This document shows, in pieces, positions 1 to 5,171 of a stretch of DNA of 5,171 bases; position 1 is the first letter of the stretch; each line of letters opens with the position of its first letter. Origin of the DNA: Chloroflexota bacterium (GTDB lineage: Bacteria > Chloroflexota > Anaerolineae > Anaerolineales > Anaerolineaceae); NCBI GenBank assembly GCA_023406965.1, contig JAEXTI010000335.1, positions 1-5,171 of the forward strand, read 5' to 3'. The notes under the pieces were generated by a model, which worked only from the letters and a program-made list of their open reading frames with translations, was not told where the DNA came from and did no database searches. Position numbers and translations under genes: made by a program.

Positions 1-1356
1 CCCATCTTCACCGCCCTTTTCTTAAAGATTCAAGAAGCATACGATACGCTGTCTAACACGGCGCGACGCCTGGAATACGACATGACCATCCCGGAAAGTT
101 TGCGCAAGCCGCCGGATGTGTCGATCAACGCGCGCTTCAGCCGGAATGTTATTCCGTTGTTGAACGAACAACAATTGATGTATGTGTTGGTAGATTTGAT
201 TTGCACTGCGGATCTGGAACCAAACCAGCTTCCGCCTTTCCATTTGTGCCTGGTGATTGACCGGTCGACATCGATGCAGGGGCAGCGCATGGATATGGTG
301 AAATCCAGCGCCAGCCAACTGCTGCGACAGTTCCGACAGCAGGATTTGATTTCGGTGGTGTCTTTCAGTGATCGGGCGGATTTGATCGTGCCGCCGACCC
401 GACTGACGGATATTGCTCGGGAGGATGCACGCATTTCGATGCTGCAAGCGGGCGGTGGGACCGAAATCTATCAGGGGCTGATGTTGGGTGTTGAGCAATT
501 GCGCTCGGTGGACCCACGATACAGCCGCCATCTGCTACTGTTGACGGACGGACATACTTATGGCGATGATGATGCCTGTTTGAATCTGACCGCTCAGCTG
601 GTGGATGACGGAATCACGGTGAACTGCCTGGGGATTGGGCACGAATGGAATGATGCGCTGTTGGATCGAATTGCCAGCATCTCGGGCGGAACGGCGATTT
701 TCGTCTCATCGCCTGCCGACCTTAACAAGTTTATTGAGCAAAAGCTGGCTCAGCTCAGCACCACCTATGCGCGCAATATCCAGTTTGAATTCATTTCGGA
801 TGCGGATGTCAAGCTGCGCTATGCTTTCCGGTTGAGCCCCGAGGCCGCCCTGGTGGAGTCAAAGTCACCCATGCAATTGGGCAGCCTGCAATATCGGAAG
901 AGTATGAGCTTCTTGCTAGAGTTTACGCTGCCGCCGCTGGATGCATCCACCCAGGTGCTGCGACTGGCCCAAGGGCAAATCAAGATGGAGATACCGTCTT
1001 TGCGGTCAGCACGCGCGAGAGTTATGATCGACTTGAGCCGTCCGGTGTCGGTGAATCCGGAACGTGAATCACCACCCCCGGTGATTGTTGAGGCAATGGC
1101 GAAGCTGACGTTGTACCGGATGCAAGATCGGGTACGAAAAGAAGTTACGGACGGGCAGATCGATAAAGCGACCAAGCACCTGCATTATTTAGCAACCCAC
1201 TTATTATCGCAAGGGGATCGTGAACTGGCGCATACGGTTTTAATAGAAGCAGAGCACATTCAACAGAGCCGCCGGTTCAGTAAAGAAGGCGATAAACGAA
1301 TTAAATACGGTACGCGAGCGTTATTATTGCCGCCCGGTTCGGAGCAAAAATCATGA
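1..1356 (+). CDS. J-domain (partial) / vWA-domain protein, 5' end cut by the window
   Basis: The frame has no stop from base 1, so the gene probably begins outside the window. The first Met is at 82, but the 27 codons before it read as the end of a DnaJ J-domain: I-QEAYDTLS, then R-R-L-E-YD, matching the family pattern AYxxLSxxxxRxxYD (helices III-IV). The HPD motif would lie upstream. The vWA domain spans about residues 50-225, counted from the Met at 82. Its MIDAS metal site is complete: DRSTS (D60, S62, S64), T127 in GGGTEIY and D156 in LLTDGH. A beta-rich region follows (about 226-330), then a helical tail (about 335-424) ending GTRALLLP. No signal peptide or membrane segment is visible in the part present, so it is probably cytoplasmic. 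By family knowledge, J-domains recruit DnaK and vWA domains bind partner proteins through a divalent metal. The client is unknown. It overlaps the next gene by 4 bases. The alternative start at 82 has only a weak GGAA upstream. Confidence 0.85.
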   Translation, partial: PIFTALFLKIQEAYDTLSNTARRLEYDMTIPESLRKPPDVSINARFSRNVIPLLNEQQLMYVLVDLICTADLEPNQLPPFHLCLVIDRSTSMQGQRMDMVKSSASQLLRQFRQQDLISVVSFSDRADLIVPPTRLTDIAREDARISMLQAGGGTEIYQGLMLGVEQLRSVDPRYSRHLLLLTDGHTYGDDDACLNLTAQLVDDGITVNCLGIGHEWNDALLDRIASISGGTAIFVSSPADLNKFIEQKLAQLSTTYARNIQFEFISDADVKLRYAFRLSPEAALVESKSPMQLGSLQYRKSMSFLLEFTLPPLDASTQVLRLAQGQIKMEIPSLRSARARVMIDLSRPVSVNPERESPPPVIVEAMAKLTLYRMQDRVRKEVTDGQIDKATKHLHYLATHLLSQGDRELAHTVLIEAEHIQQSRRFSKEGDKRIKYGTRALLLPPGSEQKS

Positions 1357-1871
1357 TTATTTGTCCCAGTTGTCACCACCAGGAAATGCCCGGTTCGCTG
1401 TTTTGCAGCGAGTGCGGAGCACAGTTAGTGCTATCGGAGGCGCCGACCACGCAGCACATCCAACGCAACCCTTCGGATATGCTGGCGATTCAACCGCCGC
1501 CCAAATCTCCGATCTCTCCGCCGGTTCAGGCCGGGGCAAACGAGGCGGCGATTTCACTGCATATGGTGGACAGCGGTCAGGTGGTTCAACTGACCGGGCA
1601 GAATGAATTTACGCTTGGTCGCGTTTCTGAAGGGCAGCCCATCTTGCCGGATGTGGACCTTTCGCATTATGAAGCTTATTCTCAGGGCGTGTCTCGGCTG
1701 CATGCAGCGCTAAAGGTATCGAATAACCGGGTAGTAATTACGGATCTGGGCTCATCGAACGGCACCAGAGTGAATGGGCAGAAGATTGTGCCCCATGTAG
1801 ATTATCCTTTGAACCATGGTGATATGATTGCGCTGGGCAAGTTCATGATTCAGATCTTAATTCGTAAATAG
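1353..1871 (+). CDS. Zinc-ribbon / FHA-domain protein
   Basis: This is a 172-residue soluble protein in three parts. An N-terminal zinc ribbon has two CxxC knuckles (C4, C7, C18, C21), ending CSECG. A Pro/Ala/Gln-rich linker covers about residues 27-65. The C-terminal FHA domain (about 75-172) has the phosphopeptide-binding residues G89-R90, S114-R115-L116-H117 and the DLGSSNGT loop followed by N141-G142. FHA domains bind phosphothreonine, so the protein probably reads Ser/Thr kinase output or docks onto a phosphorylated partner. The linker has a Thr pair (T32-T33) that could be a phosphosite for self-binding, as in GarA-type proteins; this is speculation. The ATG overlaps the vWA stop (ATGA), and GGAG at 1341-1344 lies 8 bases upstream, indicating translational coupling. 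The ligand is unknown. Confidence 0.9.
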   Translation: MIICPSCHHQEMPGSLFCSECGAQLVLSEAPTTQHIQRNPSDMLAIQPPPKSPISPPVQAGANEAAISLHMVDSGQVVQLTGQNEFTLGRVSEGQPILPDVDLSHYEAYSQGVSRLHAALKVSNNRVVITDLGSSNGTRVNGQKIVPHVDYPLNHGDMIALGKFMIQILIRK

Positions 1872-1879
1872 AAAAAGGA
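1872..1879 (+). promoter_or_regulatory. Ribosome binding site of the 79-aa protein
   Basis: AAAAAGGA lies 7 bases before the ATG at 1887, just after the FHA stop at 1871. It supports the small downstream frame as a translated gene. Confidence 0.75.
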
Positions 1880-1886
1880 CTTACCA

Positions 1887-2126
1887 ATGCCAACCATTCT
1901 TATCCATATCAGTAACGAGGACCCGGTGTTGGGCGAGATTGATAACCTGCCGGCGCCGACAGATATTACTCTTATCGTGAAGAATCCTCGTCGCAAGGAT
2001 GGGAAAGATTTGCCATACCTGGACGCCAATGTTTCGACGGTGATCTGGCCATTTTCCCGGATCAATTTTGTCGAGTTGATGCCTTCTAGTGAGGAAGAGG
2101 AAATTATTTCCTTCATTCGTGAGTGA
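1887..2126 (+). CDS. Conserved-looking small protein of unknown function (79 aa)
   Basis: I do not recognise a named family. The protein is small and acidic at its end ([13 protein letters not shown]), with no Cys, signal peptide or membrane segment. It looks beta-rich. It opens with a short strand (TILIHIS). A central strand, ITLIVKN, leads into a basic, turn-forming RRKDGKDL segment. Then come a hydrophobic strand, STVIWP, another, INFVELMP, and a short acidic C-terminal helix. This layout would fit a small SH3/Sm-like beta-barrel, but that is inference from pattern alone. A clear AAAAAGGA ribosome site, a 15-base gap from the FHA gene and a 4-base gap to the regulator's ATG place it firmly inside the operon. 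It may be an adaptor for the vWA/FHA proteins or for the response regulator. Confidence 0.75.
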   Translation: MPTILIHISNEDPVLGEIDNLPAPTDITLIVKNPRRKDGKDLPYLDANVSTVIWPFSRINFVELMPSSEEEEIISFIRE

Positions 2127-2130
2127 GCTG

Positions 2131-2853
2131 ATGGCTGAAGAGTTCAAAAATCGCAGCATCTTAGTTGTGGATGATGAAGAGCGGATGGTGCGGTTTATCC
2201 GCTTGAACCTGGAACATGATGGTTTTCAGGTTATTTCGGCGTTTCGGGGTCAGCAGGCGATCGATGCAATCCGAGAGGATATGCCAGACCTGGTGTTGTT
2301 GGACGTGATGATGCCGGATCTGGACGGGTTCGAAGTGCTGAAGATTGTGCGCGAGACCAGCAACGTGCCGGTGATTATGCTGACCGCCAAGGGAGAAGAG
2401 GATGACCGGGTGCGCGGGTTGGAGCTTGGGGCCGATGATTATGTAACCAAACCTTTCAGCCCTCGTGAACTGGTCAGCCGGGTGAGGGCTGTATTGCGGC
2501 GCACCGAAGCGGCCAACCCGGCAACACGCTCGGAAGAGATCGTGGTTGATGAGCGAATGAAGGTGGACTTTGGGCGGCGGGAAGTGTGGATTGATGGCGA
2601 ATTGGTGAAATTGCGCCCCACCGAATACCGTTTGCTATTCCACCTGGTGCAGAATGCGGGCTGGGTGATGACCTATGACCAGTTGCTGGCTAAGGTGTGG
2701 GGGTATGAATACCGGGACGAGGCTCATTATGTGCGCCTGTATGTGAATTACCTGCGCCAGAAGATTGAAAAGGACCCGGCAAACCCGAAGTACATTTTGA
2801 CGGAGCGGGGCGTGGGATACCGATTTGTGGATTTTCGCAAAGAGCAAGGATGA
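2131..2853 (+). CDS. OmpR/PhoB-family response regulator
   Basis: This is a two-component transcription factor of 240 residues, a normal length for the family. The receiver domain (about 8-120) has the acidic pair D14-D15, phosphoacceptor D58 in [12 protein letters not shown]85 in MLTAK and K107 in YVTKPF, so it should be phosphorylatable. The C-terminal winged helix (about 136-235) has the usual LRPTEYRLL, the [13 protein letters not shown] recognition region and the RGVGYRF wing. It acts in the cytoplasm on promoter DNA. The ATG at 2131 is preferred because the family's N-terminus (about 9 residues before LVVDDEE) fits and it avoids a 38-base overlap with the previous gene. In-frame GTG starts at 2089 and 2119 remain possible, and the ribosome site for 2131 (GTGAG) is weak. 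No histidine kinase is adjacent in the window, so its partner and regulon are unknown. Confidence 0.93.
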   Translation: MAEEFKNRSILVVDDEERMVRFIRLNLEHDGFQVISAFRGQQAIDAIREDMPDLVLLDVMMPDLDGFEVLKIVRETSNVPVIMLTAKGEEDDRVRGLELGADDYVTKPFSPRELVSRVRAVLRRTEAANPATRSEEIVVDERMKVDFGRREVWIDGELVKLRPTEYRLLFHLVQNAGWVMTYDQLLAKVWGYEYRDEAHYVRLYVNYLRQKIEKDPANPKYILTERGVGYRFVDFRKEQG

Positions 2854-2918
2854 AACCGCACCCCTTTTTGGAAAAGTGGGTTTTCGGCGCTAGACTACCA
2901 GCGGATTTCCTGATATAA
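2850..2918 (+). CDS. Possible 22-codon micro-ORF overlapping the regulator stop
   Basis: An ATG at 2850 overlaps the response regulator's TGA (ATGA), with AAGGA-like bases at 2846-2850 too close to be a normal ribosome site. It encodes 22 residues starting [10 protein letters not shown] and stops at TAA 2916-2918. An ATGA overlap at this place is where a coupled histidine kinase gene often begins, so this could be a degenerate remnant, a leader peptide or chance. The product matches nothing I recognise, and the candidate thioredoxin promoter overlaps its 3' end. Confidence 0.2.
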   Translation: MKPHPFLEKWVFGARLPADFLI

Positions 2919-2919
2919 A
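2891..2919 (+). promoter_or_regulatory. Candidate sigma-70-type promoter for the thioredoxin gene
   Basis: TAGACT (2891-2896; 4 of 6 to TTGACA) and TATAAA (2914-2919; 5 of 6 to TATAAT) are separated by exactly 17 bases. The region is locally AT-rich and ends 26 bases before the thioredoxin ATG. This would let thioredoxin be transcribed apart from the regulator operon. It was recognised by eye only. Confidence 0.45.
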
Positions 2920-2933
2920 TTATCAAAATTGAG

Positions 2934-2939
2934 AAAGGA
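2934..2939 (+). promoter_or_regulatory. Ribosome binding site of thioredoxin
   Basis: AAAGGA lies 6 bases before the ATG at 2946 and fixes the start of the thioredoxin gene. Confidence 0.75.
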
Positions 2940-2945
2940 AACGAA

Positions 2946-3293
2946 ATGATCAACGAACCGATCCATGTGACGGATGCTGAATTTGAGAAGACTGTGATGC
3001 AGTCGGCGCTACCGGTCATCGTCGATTTTTGGGCTCCCTGGTGCGGGCCATGTAAGATGGTCGGGCCAATTCTGGACAAGCTGGCCAAAGAGATGGCTGG
3101 AACAGTGATTGTGGCTAAGGTGAATACGGACGAACACGCCGAATGGGCGCAGCGTTTTGGGGTGCAGGGCATTCCGACCATGCTGTTCGTGGCCAACGGG
3201 AAAGTGGTTCACCGGCAAGTGGGGGCGATGCCCGAAGCGGCCTTGCGGGGGATTGTCGCCGAATTTTTGGACGTGGTGAAATCGGCAGAATAA
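2946..3293 (+). CDS. trxA: Thioredoxin
   Basis: This cytoplasmic dithiol-disulfide oxidoreductase is 115 residues long, slightly above the usual 105-110. The WCGPC active site is at W32-C36 (C33 nucleophile, C36 resolving) in the context DFWAPWCGPCK, and the cis-proline is P77 in GIPTML. The buried Asp of the family is D27 in VDFWA, and the glycine-rich turn VGAMP follows at about 92-96. No signal peptide or membrane anchor is present, which argues for a general reductant fed by thioredoxin reductase rather than a secreted or cytochrome-c-maturation type. It lies 92 bases after the response regulator, with its own candidate promoter and ribosome site, and is closed by the strong hairpin terminator 8 bases after its stop. 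The family is certain. The gene symbol is generic, since genomes of this kind may carry several paralogues. Confidence 0.95.
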   Translation: MINEPIHVTDAEFEKTVMQSALPVIVDFWAPWCGPCKMVGPILDKLAKEMAGTVIVAKVNTDEHAEWAQRFGVQGIPTMLFVANGKVVHRQVGAMPEAALRGIVAEFLDVVKSAE

Positions 3294-3301
3294 CAGCTTA
3301 T

Positions 3302-3353
3302 TGACAAAAAAAGACCCCGCGGTGCGTTCGCACCGCGGGGTCTTTTTTTGTCA
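3302..3353. terminator. Bidirectional rho-independent terminator (52-bp perfect inverted repeat)
   Basis: The two arms are fully complementary from 3302/3353 inwards. A GC-rich core (GACCCCGCGGTGC against GCACCGCGGGGTC) closes on a 4-base loop (GTTC, 3326-3329), or a 2-base loop if G3326-C3329 also pair. The core is flanked by seven A on the left (3306-3312) and seven T on the right (3343-3349). Each strand therefore reads as hairpin plus U-tract. It lies between the convergent thioredoxin (+) and aminotransferase (-) genes and can end transcription from both. Confidence 0.95.
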
Positions 3354-3381
3354 GAATATACTGAAGGTGGATGAGCTATTG

Positions 3382-4614
3382 CTAACCGCGGTGTTTGGAG
3401 GCCATTTGCTTGTGCAGGACGATGCCCAGGCGAGAGATGCCTTCGTTGATCCGTTCGGGCGTGGCGTTGGAGAAGTTGAGGCGCATGGTGTTCAATCCGC
3501 CGCCGCAGGGGAAGAAGGACTCGCCGGGGACGAAGGCCACTTTTTGTTGGACAGCTTCTTTGAACAGGTCCACGGTGTTCATATCCTCGGGCAGGGTGGC
3601 CCACAAGAACAACCCGCCCTGGGGGTGTGTCCAGTGGATGCCTTCGGGCATGTGCTCTTCGAGGGATTCGAGCATCACATCCCGGCGCTCGCGATAGACG
3701 GCGCGGATGGTTTCGACGTGACGATCGAGGAAGCCGCCGCGAGCAACTTCGTAGGCGACAATCTGGTTGAAGGTGGCGGTGTGCAAGTCAGCGCCTTGTT
3801 TGGCCATGACCATCTTACGGATGACTTCGGGGGGCGCAATGACCCAGGCCAGGCGGATGCCGGGGGCGAGGGTTTTGGAGAAGGTGCTGAGATAGATGAC
3901 ATTGCCGGTATAGCAGGAGCCGTTGTGGTTTTTCTGGCTGTCAAGCACTTCCAGGTTGGGGATGTGCTCGCCTTCATAGCGCAATTGACCGTAGGGGTCG
4001 TCTTCGACGATGGGCACGCCGTAATGGTCGGCCAATTCGATGAGCCTGAGACGCCGCTCGAGGGGCATGGTCACGCCGGTGGGGTTCTGGAAATTGGGCA
4101 GGGCGTAGATGAATTTTGGGCCGGTGCGCAGCGCAGACTCCATTTCATCGGTGACCAGGCCATCATCATCAGAACGGGTGGTGACGTATTCGGTGCCATA
4201 GATGTTCCAGGCTTGAAGGGCGCCCAAATAGGTGGGCGTTTCGACCAGAACGCGATCTCCGTGGTTGATGAATACTTTGCCAAGCAGGTCGAGGGCTTGC
4301 TGCGAGCCGGAGGTGATCATGATGTTGTCGATCGTTACTTCAATACCCAGACGGGCAGTGTAACGGGCGATCATCTCGCGGAGAGGGGTGTAGCCTTCGG
4401 TGGAACCATATTGTAGAGCTCGTGGGCCGTTTTCGCGCAAGACTTTGTCGCAGGCTTCACGGAATTGCTCGATGGGAAATACTTCTGGAGCGGGCATTCC
4501 ACCCGCGAAAGAAATAATTTCCGGGTCTTCGGTTAGTTTGAGCAGTTCGCGGATGGCAGAGCTTTTCATCCGCTGGGTGCGTTGAGCGAACCGATGGTCC
4601 CAAAGTGTTTGCAT
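3382..4614 (-). CDS. PLP-dependent class I/II aminotransferase (LysN / 2-aminoadipate-type)
   Basis: This 410-residue fold-type I enzyme transfers an amino group between an amino acid and a 2-oxo acid using pyridoxal phosphate. The Schiff-base lysine is K247 in STFSKTLAPG. N177 lies in NPTG, D205 and Y208 in VEDDPYG, and R254 contacts the cofactor phosphate. The R378 (MRLNFS) is expected to bind the substrate carboxylate. The cofactor-binding GSQQALD stretch is at 103-109, and the N-terminal SFAGGMPAPEVFP motif is typical of the LysN/ARO8/KAT-II-like group, which accepts 2-aminoadipate, branched-chain, aromatic or kynurenine-type substrates. The exact substrate cannot be read from sequence. 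No MocR-type DNA-binding domain is fused. The start at 4614 is chosen over an ATG at 4680 because GAAGGAG lies 7 bases upstream and the upstream extension runs into the hairpin. It lies downstream of the GcvT-like gene on the same strand. Confidence 0.93.
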   Translation of the reverse strand: MQTLWDHRFAQRTQRMKSSAIRELLKLTEDPEIISFAGGMPAPEVFPIEQFREACDKVLRENGPRALQYGSTEGYTPLREMIARYTARLGIEVTIDNIMITSGSQQALDLLGKVFINHGDRVLVETPTYLGALQAWNIYGTEYVTTRSDDDGLVTDEMESALRTGPKFIYALPNFQNPTGVTMPLERRLRLIELADHYGVPIVEDDPYGQLRYEGEHIPNLEVLDSQKNHNGSCYTGNVIYLSTFSKTLAPGIRLAWVIAPPEVIRKMVMAKQGADLHTATFNQIVAYEVARGGFLDRHVETIRAVYRERRDVMLESLEEHMPEGIHWTHPQGGLFLWATLPEDMNTVDLFKEAVQQKVAFVPGESFFPCGGGLNTMRLNFSNATPERINEGISRLGIVLHKQMASKHRG

Positions 4615-4621
4615 ACAGAAT

Positions 4622-4628
4622 CTCCTTC
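4622..4628 (-). promoter_or_regulatory. Ribosome binding site of the aminotransferase
   Basis: On the - strand this reads GAAGGAG, 7 bases before the ATG at 4614. This near-ideal site decides the start codon and rejects the 22-residue longer form beginning at 4680. Confidence 0.85.
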
Positions 4629-4653
4629 TAACGAATGTGAACGAATAAAACGA

Positions 4654-4680
4654 TTGTGGGCGCACACTGTGCGCCCACAA
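4654..4680 (-). terminator. Hairpin after the GcvT-like gene: terminator or attenuator
   Basis: This is a perfect 13-bp inverted repeat (TTGTGGGCGCACA and its complement around one central base; in RNA a loop of 3-5 bases). It starts 4 bases past the GcvT-like stop on the - strand and is followed there by an imperfect T-rich run (TCGTTTTATT). It could end the upstream transcript or lower the read-through into the aminotransferase, whose ATG is 40 bases further on. The T-tract is broken, so termination may be partial. Confidence 0.65.
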
Positions 4681-4683
4681 AAA

Positions 4684-5171
4684 CTACCCTAGTTTGGGAA
4701 AACGGCTAAGGATAAACGCGGGGGTGGGCAAGGTAACCCGATCCCCGGTTTTGAGCTCGGCAGGCGCTTTGCCGGGGACTTTGGGTGCTCCCTGGAAGAC
4801 CCAGATGGGCGTACCCTCGACGGCGTACTTTAGCTCAACGAAAGCCTGACCGGTAAGGAAGCCTTCGCTGTCTACGGCGCAACTGGAAACCGCGCCGATG
4901 ACGCGGCCCTTGGCATCGACGACCGGGTCACCGTTGTGTGCCATGCGAACGCCTTTTTCGGTGAAGCGGAAGCGGGCGACCACGCCCTTGCGGGATTGCT
5001 CGCGGGCCATGTAGGCAGCGCGGCCGATGAACCAGGGTTTGTACACTTTGACGTAGGAGCCAAAACCGGCTTCCGCAACACCCAGGCCCAGATCGCCCAT
5101 CATCTCATGCCCGTAGAGGGGCAGGCCGGCTTCGGTGCGCAGCGAGTCGCGGGCGCCCAGGCCGCAGGGTT
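4684..5171 (-). CDS. GcvT-like aminomethyltransferase, C-terminal part only
   Basis: The frame continues past the right edge, and 161 C-terminal residues are visible. It shows the family signature GLGARDSLR followed by EAGLPLYGHE, then AGFGSYVK and the FIGR motif, which mark the junction and C-terminal barrel of the GcvT (T-protein) superfamily. These proteins transfer one-carbon units to tetrahydrofolate. GcvT itself does this in the glycine cleavage system with GcvH and GcvP; relatives act on dimethylglycine, sarcosine or DMSP. The folate-binding N-terminal domain and catalytic Asp are outside the window. The segment before FIGR (GLGVAEAGFGSYVKVYKPW) and the longer tail ending ILSRFPKLG differ from textbook GcvT. 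A general GcvT-family call is therefore safer than the symbol gcvT. An internal Met at 5103 is not a credible start because the signature motif lies before it. Confidence 0.88.
   Translation of the reverse strand, partial: PCGLGARDSLRTEAGLPLYGHEMMGDLGLGVAEAGFGSYVKVYKPWFIGRAAYMAREQSRKGVVARFRFTEKGVRMAHNGDPVVDAKGRVIGAVSSCAVDSEGFLTGQAFVELKYAVEGTPIWVFQGAPKVPGKAPAELKTGDRVTLPTPAFILSRFPKLG

Noticed and set aside
22..531. A 169-codon - strand open frame opposite the vWA gene
   Set aside because: It is rich in His, Gln and Arg, as expected from the antisense of a coding frame. It has no motif and covers the MIDAS-encoding region.
2690..3196. A - strand frame of 168 codons across the regulator end and thioredoxin
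   Set aside because: It is antisense to two well-supported genes and to the promoter region, and contains no recognisable domain.
3301..3360. The strong inverted repeat as a mobile-element end or CRISPR-like repeat
   Set aside because: It occurs once, between convergent genes, with an A-tract and a T-tract either side of a GC-rich stem, which is the classic form of a bidirectional terminator. There is no transposase and no spacing pattern.
3301..4416. A long + strand open frame (371 codons) opposite the aminotransferase
   Set aside because: It begins inside the terminator and runs antisense to a gene with complete PLP motifs. Its product is Gly/Val/Asp/Phe-heavy and shows no domain, as expected from a codon-biased shadow frame.
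4615..4680. 22-residue N-terminal extension of the aminotransferase from ATG 4680
   Set aside because: The extension is encoded within the hairpin and across the ribosome site. GAAGGAG at 4622-4628 points clearly to the ATG at 4614, and the family N-terminus fits there.

Overview
The window reads as a compact chromosomal segment of a bacterium, most likely a member of the Chloroflexota (Anaerolineae-like). That assignment is inference. It rests on the style of the vWA protein's helical C-terminal tail (ending GTRALLLP), the zinc-ribbon/FHA protein beside it, and the tight short-overlap operon. No rRNA or other taxonomic marker is present. There are no mobile elements, CRISPR arrays or tRNAs.

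Positions 1-2853 (+ strand) hold a tightly packed, probably single transcription unit of four genes. The first is a von Willebrand A (vWA) protein whose reading frame is open to the left edge. The residues before its first Met look like the end of a DnaJ J-domain, so the gene is probably a 5'-truncated J-domain/vWA fusion. Next come a zinc-ribbon + FHA protein (ATGA overlap), an unrecognised 79-residue protein, and an OmpR/PhoB-type response regulator. The combination suggests a regulatory or protein-complex module: chaperone recruitment, metal-dependent protein binding, phosphothreonine reading and transcriptional output. No kinase lies inside the window. A 22-codon micro-ORF overlaps the regulator stop by ATGA.

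Positions 2854-3360 hold a free-standing thioredoxin gene with its own candidate promoter and a strong ribosome binding site. It ends at a 52-bp perfect inverted repeat that works as a terminator on both strands.

Positions 3382-5171 are on the - strand. They encode a complete PLP-dependent class I/II aminotransferase of the LysN/2-aminoadipate type and, upstream of it, the C-terminal part of a GcvT-like aminomethyltransferase that runs off the right edge. A GC-rich hairpin sits between these two genes and may terminate or attenuate transcription from one to the other. The two halves of the window converge on the 3302-3353 terminator.
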